Made by a program: the position numbers and the translations under genes. Below the pieces are notes generated by a model, which saw nothing but the letters and a program-made list of their open reading frames with translations, was not told the origin of the DNA and did not search any database. A DNA stretch of 64,000 bases, taken from JADJGC01 sp964576925. Lineage in GTDB: Bacteria; Zixibacteria; MSB-5A5; CAIYYT01. Position 1 is the stretch's first letter; every line of letters begins with the position of its first letter. Below, piece after piece: positions 27,058-34,428 of the stretch. The stretch spans positions 109,534 through 173,533 of the forward strand of contig CAZNWJ010000005.1 of the NCBI GenBank assembly GCA_964576925.1. The letters run 5' to 3'.

Positions 27058-29175
27058 ATGTTTCCTCATTCTTCCCTAGTCGGTGCAGGACTCTGCCGAC
27101 TCGTGGTGATTGTTATCGTGGCATCACTTCTACAGATATCCTTGGGTCCCATGTCCAGCGTAAACGTTCAGGCGACCACTATCGACGAGTCGGCTGAGGT
27201 TGGTCCCCAGGAGAACGTGATCGCGCGGAATCTTGCCAGGCATCGCGCGGCATCGCCTCTACAGCCTCTTGCTCTGGATTCGGCTATCATCGCCAAGATG
27301 AACCAGTACAAGATTCGCGGAACGCAGGCCGTGATCATGATGGGGGATAGTATCGTCTGGCGCGGAAACTACGGATATGCAGGTACCGACACCTCGACTC
27401 CGGTGGCCGATACGACCTTGTTCCTGCAGGCATCGATATCCAAGACGATTCTGGCCGTCGCGATCATGCAGTTGACCGAGAGTGGCCTGATTGGTCTGGA
27501 TACCAACTTGAACGATTACCTCGATTTCGAAGTGGTGAATCCCTATTTCCCAGATTCCGTGATCACAATTCGCTCGATTCTTGCCCATGTCTCCAGTATA
27601 AATCGCAATGACGAAACCTGGGTAGTAGACATGACGTATGGTGCCGACAGTCCCTTGAATCTCGAAACGTATCTTGGGAACTACCTCCAAGCCGGTGGGG
27701 CAACGTATCACGATCACAACTACATTCCGGCACCACCACGGGAGTATTATCTCTACAGCAACTACGCCTTCTCGCTTCTCGGCCTTGTTGTCGAGAACGT
27801 TTCTGGAGACTCGCTCGAGAAATACTGTCGTGACTCTATCTTCGTACCTCTCGGTATGAACGAAACTTCTTGGTTCCTCGCGAATCTCCGGCAATCCAAT
27901 ATCGCAATGCCGAACTACTATTACTCGGGGCATTTCATTCCCTACGGCCACCTGGGAATTCCGATCTACCCTTGCGCCCAAATCCGAACCTCTGCGCAGC
28001 AACTCGCTCGACACCTGAGGGCGTTCATGAACTTTGGCCGATTCGGCAGCACCAGAGTCCTGGACAGCAACACGGTTGTCGAAATGCAGACCGTTCAGTA
28101 TCCGGGAATCCCTGGTTGGGCTGGCGAGTCAGGCATTGAATTTGGCCTTGGCTGGTTCAGATGGGAGAGCGATCAGCCGGGCGAGTGGGCTTGGGGTCAC
28201 GACGGTGGGCTCTACGGAGTTCTCACAGCCATGTACTGCTTGCCCAGCGAGAACTTCGGAGTCATCATGCTCCAAAACACCCGCACAGCTTCTGCTGGCG
28301 AAATCTACCAGTTACTGTGGGATTTCGCTCGCGACTCGGACCATGACGGCATTATCGCGGGCTTCGACAACTGTCCCTCCACCGCAAACTCAGATCAGTC
28401 GGATGAGGACGATGACGGTATTGGCGATATCTGCGACAATTGCCCGTTGGCTTTCAATCCCGACCAGCTGGACACTGATGGTGACGAGTTGGGCGATGCC
28501 TGCGATTCCGATCTCGATGATGACGGGACACTGAACAGCTTCGACAATTGCCCATTTGTTGCAAATCCCGGGCAGGAAGCCAGCGATAGCGACAGCCTCG
28601 GCGATGCCTGTGACAATTGCCAGCTGGCTGCTAATGATGACCAGTTTGATGAAAACCACGATGGCATTGGCGATATGTGTGATGGTTTCTTGCACATCCA
28701 GGTTCAGGACTTCCCGGACAGTCTTGTTCGCCTGGATTATTTCGATTACACCCTCCATGCCGATGGTGGCACAGCCAGTTACAATTGGCAACTCCTTGGT
28801 GGTGACTTGCCGTTTGGACTTACCCTCGAAGGAGGCTCGATAGGACGAATTTTCGGCCGGCCTACGATCGTCGGCGATTACTTCTTCTCTGTCAGGTGCA
28901 ACGACGCCAGCGTGCCGGTCAAGGCGGACACAGTCAATCTGCATGTCGTAGTCGTTCGAGAGCCTTTCCTCTGCGGTGACGCCGATGGCTCCGGCATCAT
29001 CACAATTTCCGACGCCGTGTATTTGATTGGATACATCTTCGGTGGCGGACCGGCACCCAGCCCTGTTTCGGCCGGTGACGCCGACTGCAACGGCATTGTC
29101 ACCATCTCCGACGCCGTGTACCTGATCAACTACATCTTCGCCGGCGGTCCCGCCCCCTGCGCAGCGTGTCCGTAG
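27058..29175 (+). CDS. Secreted beta-lactamase-fold serine hydrolase with TSP3 repeats and dockerin
   Basis: 705 residues from ATG 27058 (GGAGG 6 nt upstream, downstream of the predicted transcription start). Signal peptide/hydrophobic start about 1-40. The class C beta-lactamase/penicillin-binding fold has all three motifs: SxxK as SISK (Ser126, Lys129), YSN later, and an HDG motif in WGHDGG. This family includes esterases, D-aminopeptidases and carboxypeptidases, so the substrate is open. Then thrombospondin type-3 calcium repeats (DNCP, NPDQ, DGIGDxCD, at about 28345-28685), a He_PIG-type Ig-like domain, and a four-cysteine dockerin. The 47167 gene has the same architecture and is its paralogue. 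Confidence 0.9.
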   Translation: MFPHSSLVGAGLCRLVVIVIVASLLQISLGPMSSVNVQATTIDESAEVGPQENVIARNLARHRAASPLQPLALDSAIIAKMNQYKIRGTQAVIMMGDSIVWRGNYGYAGTDTSTPVADTTLFLQASISKTILAVAIMQLTESGLIGLDTNLNDYLDFEVVNPYFPDSVITIRSILAHVSSINRNDETWVVDMTYGADSPLNLETYLGNYLQAGGATYHDHNYIPAPPREYYLYSNYAFSLLGLVVENVSGDSLEKYCRDSIFVPLGMNETSWFLANLRQSNIAMPNYYYSGHFIPYGHLGIPIYPCAQIRTSAQQLARHLRAFMNFGRFGSTRVLDSNTVVEMQTVQYPGIPGWAGESGIEFGLGWFRWESDQPGEWAWGHDGGLYGVLTAMYCLPSENFGVIMLQNTRTASAGEIYQLLWDFARDSDHDGIIAGFDNCPSTANSDQSDEDDDGIGDICDNCPLAFNPDQLDTDGDELGDACDSDLDDDGTLNSFDNCPFVANPGQEASDSDSLGDACDNCQLAANDDQFDENHDGIGDMCDGFLHIQVQDFPDSLVRLDYFDYTLHADGGTASYNWQLLGGDLPFGLTLEGGSIGRIFGRPTIVGDYFFSVRCNDASVPVKADTVNLHVVVVREPFLCGDADGSGIITISDAVYLIGYIFGGGPAPSPVSAGDADCNGIVTISDAVYLINYIFAGGPAPCAACP

Positions 29176-29205
29176 TATAGCGAAGGCGACAGCACTCAGT
29201 CGAAG

Positions 29206-29233
29206 CGGCGGTCTGATGACCGCCGTTTTTTTT
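29206..29233 (+). terminator. Rho-independent terminator
   Basis: Stem CGGCGGTC, loop TGAT, complement, eight Ts; identical core to 23250 and 26474. Confidence 0.92.
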
Positions 29234-29335
29234 GGATATCCCAGAGAAGTAGGTACGTACCCCTGAGATTCGAACTTAGCGACTGGCAATCGAACCTACC
29301 GACTATCATAATCTACACTAACATCCACAAAATCC

Positions 29336-29364
29336 TTGACAACAGCAGCAGTGGACAATATCTT
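29336..29364 (+). promoter_or_regulatory. Promoter upstream of the PKD/propeller dockerin gene
   Basis: TTGACA (29336-29341), 17 nt, TATCTT (29359-29364); predicted start near 29371, about 324 nt before ATG 29695. Confidence 0.65.
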
Positions 29365-29407
29365 CGTTTTCAAGATCAGTGTCACATCGCTGCGTGACGG
29401 AGGCCTT

Positions 29408-29683
29408 ATGTATTGCCCAGTCATTTCTGTCACGTCCAACTCCCATCCAATGTTGAAGCGGCTACTTTTCGCAATCTCCCGGTTGCCTTGGGAGATACTG
29501 GTATCTGGCAGAAGACCCTCCTGCCCTCTGCTGCGCATGAATCTCTTTCCGGAGAGAATCAATCCTGAATTTAAGCTGGTCTTTTTCGGCACCGGCATTG
29601 AGTGGCATCGCGGTCGAAAACTGAATGCACTGGAGCAAGAGTCAGAGTCGATTGGAATCAACGCGATTGTCGGTAATAACTGA
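29408..29683 (+). CDS. Hypothetical 91-residue protein in the leader
   Basis: ATG 29408 has GGAGG 4 nt upstream and lies between the predicted transcription start and the 29695 gene. Its stop (TGA, 29681-29683) is embedded in the TGAGGAG Shine-Dalgarno of that gene, an operon-like junction. The protein has a basic N-terminal half, no signal peptide, and resembles nothing I recognise. It may be a true small gene, a leader peptide, or a decayed remnant. Confidence 0.35.
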   Translation: MYCPVISVTSNSHPMLKRLLFAISRLPWEILVSGRRPSCPLLRMNLFPERINPEFKLVFFGTGIEWHRGRKLNALEQESESIGINAIVGNN

Positions 29684-29694
29684 GGAGAACGATT

Positions 29695-31575
29695 ATGAAG
29701 ACGCTAACATGCTTACTTTCCTTCATCCTTTCACTCGTTACGGTCTCAGCATGGGCCGAGGTGACAGTGTCATGGGCAAACTACCCCGGCGGGGTCTCGA
29801 TTGCCGTTGATGGTTCAGACAACATTTATACTGCCTACGGGGAGTACAATCCCGGAGGTGATATTACCTTAACCCGGTGGAATGCAGCGGGCGAAATCGT
29901 CTGGCAGGTTTCCTACGACAATACCGATAACACTCGACACGAACTCGCCACGTGGGTGGAAACGGATTCCGACGGGAATATTTTGATTTCCGGCACCATC
30001 CGCTCCGGCTATTCAAATCCGGTGAATGCTGCAAGTCTGTTGATGAAGTACAATCCGTCAGGCACTCTAATGTGGCGAAGAGTTTTTGAGAATGATTTTG
30101 ACGGCTCTTCAACGAGAAAATGTCTGGTGGACGCGCAGAACAACATCTATGTACTGGGACTGGGACATAGTGGCGTGGGGATGGTGACAAAGGTAAAGAA
30201 GTTCAGCCCTAATGGTGATCCGCTTTGGTCGTATTTTGACAGTGTCGGGATTGGTGCACCTCTTAACTTCAAGTTAACTCCGGATAATCACATTCTCATT
30301 TCCTGTCGCGCCATCTATGGAAGTTTCAATGGTTATGCAAAAATCGATCTGGCGGGAAATTCTGTCTGGACCCTTGCCGGAGTGAGTAGTTTGATTGTGG
30401 GGGATGCTGCCGGAGACGCGTTGGGAAACACTTACGTGATTCATGGGCAGTATGGGGGGCCGACTACCGGTAGCGTCGTCAAGAAACTATCTCCGAATGG
30501 CGCCTTGATCTGGGAGAGAACCAATGCCTTGTCTGGGTTCAAGGTCGAGGTGGGCTCAGATCAGAATCCGGTCATCAGTGGTTTTCCCTCCGCAGGCAGC
30601 TTTGGTGCGGCCTTCATGAAATATGATGCCGATGGTTCGGTAGTATGGCAGAATCTCGATGCGGATGGACCCGATCTCGCGATGTTGGCGCATGGACAGA
30701 TGAAGCTTGATGACCAGAACGCCGCCTACTTGGTAGCCAGTATCATGACCGCGATGGCGGTATGCAAGGTGAATAGCGACGGCAGCTCAGGCTGGACGAC
30801 AACCATGCCGACCGGCTATGCCTACGCACTCGATTTCGGCACGGATAACAGCGTCTATGTTACGGGCGGCACGACAACTAGGTTGATCCAGGACGGAGCG
30901 ACCGTTTTACCTCCGGTCGCTGCGTTTACAGGGAGCCTCACTACGGGCTGTGCTCCGCTTACTGCCAGTTTCTCCGATCAATCCAGTGGCGAGATTAACT
31001 CCTGGTACTGGACTTTTGGCGATGGCGGCACATCCACTCTGCAGAATCCCGTCCATGACTATGAATCCGCCGGGACATTTGCCGTCAGCCTGACAGTCAT
31101 CGGCCCTGGCGGTTCTGATATTGAGACCAAGACCAGTCTTATCTCAGTTGCCTCGTCTCCGACAGCTGCATTCTCATCATCACTCGCCAGTGGCACGGTG
31201 CCGCTGACGGTGAACTTCACGAATCAGTCAACCGGCTCGCCCACTTACTGGCTCTGGGAGTTTGGGGACGGCGCCACATCGACAGAAGTAAACCCCGCAC
31301 ATACCTACGCTGTTCCGGGCACCTATACCGTCTCCCTACAGGTATCCAACAGTTGTGGCTCCAATATTCTGGCGAAGACTGACCAGGTCTCGGTTTCCGT
31401 ATCCATTTCCAACGCCGTGAACATCATCAACTACATATTCGCGGGCGGCCCGGCTCCGAACCCAACCGCCGCCGGTGATGCAGACTGCAGTGGAATAATC
31501 ACTATCTCAGACGCTGTCTACCTGATCACCTACATCTTCGGTGGGGGCCCGGCTCCGCGCGCAGATTGTCTGTAG
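29695..31575 (+). CDS. Secreted propeller/PKD protein with truncated dockerin
   Basis: 626 residues. ATG 29695 follows GAGGAG at 8 nt. Signal peptide about 1-21 (LLSFILSLVTVSAWA). Residues about 25-400 are SBBP-type beta-propeller repeats (AVDGSDNIYTA, KYNPSGTLMW, KFSPNGDPLW). Two PKD domains follow (about 405-490 and 492-575), each with a WxFGDG motif. The dockerin is damaged: its first half starts in mid-module with SISNAVNIINYIFAGG and lacks the usual CGDAD calcium loop, while the second loop (DADCSG) is intact. This looks like an in-frame deletion that fused PKD and dockerin. Whether a single-loop dockerin still binds is open. A tail-to-tail hairpin lies between it and the next minus-strand gene. 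Confidence 0.87.
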   Translation: MKTLTCLLSFILSLVTVSAWAEVTVSWANYPGGVSIAVDGSDNIYTAYGEYNPGGDITLTRWNAAGEIVWQVSYDNTDNTRHELATWVETDSDGNILISGTIRSGYSNPVNAASLLMKYNPSGTLMWRRVFENDFDGSSTRKCLVDAQNNIYVLGLGHSGVGMVTKVKKFSPNGDPLWSYFDSVGIGAPLNFKLTPDNHILISCRAIYGSFNGYAKIDLAGNSVWTLAGVSSLIVGDAAGDALGNTYVIHGQYGGPTTGSVVKKLSPNGALIWERTNALSGFKVEVGSDQNPVISGFPSAGSFGAAFMKYDADGSVVWQNLDADGPDLAMLAHGQMKLDDQNAAYLVASIMTAMAVCKVNSDGSSGWTTTMPTGYAYALDFGTDNSVYVTGGTTTRLIQDGATVLPPVAAFTGSLTTGCAPLTASFSDQSSGEINSWYWTFGDGGTSTLQNPVHDYESAGTFAVSLTVIGPGGSDIETKTSLISVASSPTAAFSSSLASGTVPLTVNFTNQSTGSPTYWLWEFGDGATSTEVNPAHTYAVPGTYTVSLQVSNSCGSNILAKTDQVSVSVSISNAVNIINYIFAGGPAPNPTAAGDADCSGIITISDAVYLITYIFGGGPAPRADCL

Positions 31576-31591
31576 CATTCGCAACGCACAC

Positions 31592-31628
31592 AAAAAACGA
31601 GCAGAGGAACCCACGATTCCTCTGCTCG
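31592..31628 (-). terminator. Terminator between convergent genes
   Basis: A 12-bp stem (CGAGCAGAGGAA with complement at 31617-31628) and a 7-nt loop. The six As at 31592-31597 form the T run when read on the minus strand, so it mainly serves the 31685 gene. Confidence 0.8.
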
Positions 31629-31684
31629 TCCGTCTACTCTAGATGCGCAGGCCCCCAGTCACGTCAAAATGAAGCAATCACAAT

Positions 31685-32881
31685 CTACGGGCCGACGATC
31701 GGTTCTTCACCCCAGTTACAGTCGACTGTCTCGACATTTCGAATCCACTGGATCGGCTCTGTCAGTGGCAGCGGCACGCGAATCGCCACCGTCGGGCGCA
31801 CGATCACGCCGCCCTCGGTCGCCGGACACTCGCCTTCCGGGCGGACGTCCGTGTATTCAATGATCGTGCCGGAACTCGTAACCTCGAAACGATTGAGCCA
31901 AATACCGCCGCCCCAGCGCGTATTTTCGTCCGCGCGGAGAACAACAACCGCATGCGTCGAGAAATCAAGTAACCAACTCATGTCGGGCGGCTCCATCGGC
32001 GGCACAACGCCCGAGTCGGGCCAGATGATCAAACTGTCCTGCCAATTCCCCCAGCGTTCCATGTCACATGTCCACGCTTGATCCGTCCAGGCATCCCACT
32101 CTTCTTCACTGCGGATGATGATCTCACCTCCACCGAGTTCCGGACACGCGGCGTCCGAGTAGTACACGGTAAACGGTTCGTTCGGATCGGGTTCCCAATA
32201 GCAATCATACACAATCTCATCCATTGTGAATTGATGGGGCGACGGCAGAGGTCGGGGGACGATAAAAGCGCCCACGGGCGATGAGACCACCGCCGGGACG
32301 GTACAATCGTCGCCCGGCGTGAGCACTTCATACTGGATCATGCTCCCTTCGGAATGGGTCTCGACGCCGGTGATGTGCATGTAGCGGCCATGGATCCCAT
32401 CAGCGAGCCGGATGACGACTACCACGCTGAACTCAAAATCAACTTCCGGCATGGTCGGTACCCAATCGGTATCCGATACCACGGAATCACCCGGGATCGG
32501 GATCGTCGGCGCCGGCCGCGCCTCGCTATAAGCCATCGCCGTATCCCACCAGGCGACCCAATCCTCGTTATTGTCGATGACCTGATACGGTTCTTGCTGC
32601 CAGGGCGTAAACTGCGACATGTAGATCGGATAGATTCCTTGCGTCGGGTCGCCCGGCACTCCGGGCAGGGAATCATTCGGACCGGAGTCACCCGGGCCGC
32701 CGACAAACGGATCGTCCGAATCGCCGCGCCCGCCACCGGCCAGGCGCTCAAGTTTCTTGTCGGGCGCCGTCGATTTGTCGTCCGAGCAGCCGGCCGCCAG
32801 GACGAAAAACGTACAACAAAGCGCGCAGAGGGTGATCGCAGCTATTCGATCAGAGAACGGGATTCGGCCTTGAGCCTTCAT
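31685..32881 (-). CDS. Lipoprotein with two PrcB-like domains
   Basis: 398 residues. ATG 32881 has GGAGGAT at 8 nt. The signal peptide ends in a lipobox (LAAGC), so it is probably lipid-anchored on the periplasmic or outer face. A low-complexity Gly/Asp linker precedes two related domains of about 130 residues, each with a tryptophan-rich start (EDWVAWW; EEWDAW), a hydrophobic strand (VVVVIRL; AVVVLRA), and an end of the type CxW near VYDCYWEPD and VDCNWGEE. This resembles the PrcB_C family, but the match is by eye. It has no dockerin. Role unknown; possibly assists processing of secreted proteins (inference). Confidence 0.7.
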   Translation of the reverse strand: MKAQGRIPFSDRIAAITLCALCCTFFVLAAGCSDDKSTAPDKKLERLAGGGRGDSDDPFVGGPGDSGPNDSLPGVPGDPTQGIYPIYMSQFTPWQQEPYQVIDNNEDWVAWWDTAMAYSEARPAPTIPIPGDSVVSDTDWVPTMPEVDFEFSVVVVIRLADGIHGRYMHITGVETHSEGSMIQYEVLTPGDDCTVPAVVSSPVGAFIVPRPLPSPHQFTMDEIVYDCYWEPDPNEPFTVYYSDAACPELGGGEIIIRSEEEWDAWTDQAWTCDMERWGNWQDSLIIWPDSGVVPPMEPPDMSWLLDFSTHAVVVLRADENTRWGGGIWLNRFEVTSSGTIIEYTDVRPEGECPATEGGVIVRPTVAIRVPLPLTEPIQWIRNVETVDCNWGEEPIVGP

Positions 32882-32980
32882 ATGGGTATATCCTCCGGAT
32901 TTTCGAAGATTGACTTCTGGTTATACGTTTGAATCCGAGAATCGTTCAACTCGACAACCGATCAAGTCCGAGCACTCGGG

Positions 32981-33022
32981 GGCTTTGCCGGCGGTCCAGC
33001 TCCCTGCGACGCCTGTCCGTAG
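32981..33022 (+). pseudogene. Relic of a dockerin gene 3' end
   Basis: Translates as GFAGGPAPCDACP then TAG, matching the last residues of intact dockerins here (xFGGGPAPCAACP then stop). Upstream sequence no longer encodes the calcium loops, so only the final codons survived a deletion. Confidence 0.8.
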
Positions 33023-33126
33023 CTTCATGAGAGCACTAGTATTCGTTCGCAGTGGCGATGGTTCAACCGCCGCTATTCGGTTTGTATCGCACGCGAAGTC
33101 GTGATTGCTTCCATTCAATAATTCGA

Positions 33127-33155
33127 TTGCTAACTCGGCTGTTCGCGTCTATCTT
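33127..33155 (+). promoter_or_regulatory. Promoter of the double-dockerin gene
   Basis: TTGCTA (33127-33132), 17 nt, TATCTT (33150-33155); leader of about 78 nt. Confidence 0.45.
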
Positions 33156-33240
33156 CTAACAAGGCAACCGCACCTGGCTCTCGCAATAGAATCCCGCATC
33201 TGCCGAATGGTCTGATTTGAATAATCTCAGGGAGGGAAGT

Positions 33241-34224
33241 ATGAAGCTCGATCAATTGAGCGCAGTTTCGTTCGTTTGCGTACTTTTGTGCCTGGCGTTG
33301 GCGCCAAATTCTGTTCTGGCCGTCTGTGGTGACGTCAACAGCAGTGGGTCCCTCGCCGTCAATGATCTCGTCTACGGTATCGCCTGGTTGTCCGGTTCGG
33401 GAGCAGCCCCTTCCGATTTTGCCCAGGCCGATGCTGATGATTACGCCAATTTTACTGTCCGGGATCTTGCGCACATACTGAACTTTCTCTTTTCCGGAGG
33501 CCCCGCGCCCGTGTGCCCTCCGACCAATCCAAAGTTCGCGCCGGCTCCCAACCCGAATCTGAATGTCAGCTATTCAACCGTCTTTCCAGCATCGACCACG
33601 ACTTTCGCGATCGATATCAACTTTAGTAATGCGGTTGCGATCGTGCCTTCGGGATACTGCTTGCCGTTCACGGTCAAAGTCGATGGTGTGTCTCCGGCGA
33701 CACTCGCCTTCACGGCGGACGGCAATTGGCCCTCTGCGCCCAACGGCATCATCGACATCGGCGGAACGACAGGCACGCTTCTGATCTTGGGCTACTACCC
33801 ACTCAACGTTTCGGCTAACACCTGGAAAATGGGCACATTAACGATTACCATGGCATCCTCGTCGCCTGTTGCGCGAACGATTTCGCTGACCTACACCGCG
33901 CTGCCGCCGCTCCAGGGTGGTCTACCCGTCAATGAGCCGCTGATGTCGAACTCAACGCCGACGAAGGATGCCGCTGTTGCAATCGAGGCAACTGTGCCGT
34001 TTGTCAACGGGAAGTCTCCGTGCGGTGACGCTGATGGCAACGGTCTCCTCACCATCTCTGATGCCGTCTTCCTGATCAACTACATCTTTAGTGGTGGGCC
34101 GGCTCCCGGATTGTTGATATTCGGGGACGCTGATTGCAGTAAGATCATCAACATTTCCGACGCCGTCTATTTGATCAATTACATCTTTATGGGCGGTTCC
34201 GCCCCGTGCGCGACCTGTCTGTAG
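33241..34224 (+). CDS. Secreted protein with a dockerin at each end
   Basis: 327 residues. ATG 33241 follows GGGAGGGAAG, an excellent Shine-Dalgarno. Signal peptide about 1-27 (ends SVLA). An N-terminal dockerin-like module (about 29-95) starts CGDVNSSG, with a second loop DADDYANFTVRD and FLFSGGPAP. A middle beta-sandwich (about 100-255) has a cohesin-like layout (STTTFAIDINF, FTVKVDG, GTLTITM). A C-terminal canonical dockerin (about 260-327) has CGDADGNG and DADCSK loops. Two dockerins on one chain could bridge two receptors, which is the job of an adaptor. That is inference: the middle domain could equally be a plain carbohydrate-binding or spacer sandwich. A weak hairpin (34239-34264) follows. 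Confidence 0.85.
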   Translation: MKLDQLSAVSFVCVLLCLALAPNSVLAVCGDVNSSGSLAVNDLVYGIAWLSGSGAAPSDFAQADADDYANFTVRDLAHILNFLFSGGPAPVCPPTNPKFAPAPNPNLNVSYSTVFPASTTTFAIDINFSNAVAIVPSGYCLPFTVKVDGVSPATLAFTADGNWPSAPNGIIDIGGTTGTLLILGYYPLNVSANTWKMGTLTITMASSSPVARTISLTYTALPPLQGGLPVNEPLMSNSTPTKDAAVAIEATVPFVNGKSPCGDADGNGLLTISDAVFLINYIFSGGPAPGLLIFGDADCSKIINISDAVYLINYIFMGGSAPCATCL

Positions 34225-34238
34225 TGCATATGTACCGA

Positions 34239-34264
34239 GAAGAGGAGGGTATGACCTCCTCTTC
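34239..34264 (+). terminator. Hairpin terminator without strong U tract
   Basis: Perfect 10-bp stem GAAGAGGAGG with its complement and a 6-nt loop, 14 nt after the stop; only a short T/C-rich tail follows. Confidence 0.5.
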
Positions 34265-34428
34265 TTCGTCCAGCGGTCCCAGGCAAAATCCTCCATAACT
34301 TCTCTTGGATTAGACTGAAATCATCCTAAATTGATCCAGCGCGCAAAATGTCGACGCCGCGCACTGTCAAAGTAGATGGCAGTGTCGCCGACTTTGAACT
34401 AATGCTCTCTCTCTCCCTGGAGTCCACT

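Larger units (their letters stand above)
29234..29694 (+). other. Intergenic region: promoter and leader with a small ORF
   Basis: A 460-bp gap. A decayed copy of the 26521 repeat arm lies at 29245-29280, a promoter at 29336-29364, and a 91-codon frame at 29408-29683 whose stop touches the Shine-Dalgarno of the next gene. Confidence 0.5.
32882..33240. other. Intergenic region with dockerin relic and promoter
   Basis: A 359-bp divergent gap. It holds the last 14 codons of a vanished dockerin gene (32981-33022) and a plausible plus-strand promoter at 33127-33155. Nothing else is recognisable. Confidence 0.6.

Noticed and set aside
27058..29175. Calling the SxxK hydrolase a true beta-lactamase
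   Set aside because: The fold covers many esterases and peptidases; a secreted modular protein with dockerin is unlikely to be an antibiotic-resistance enzyme.
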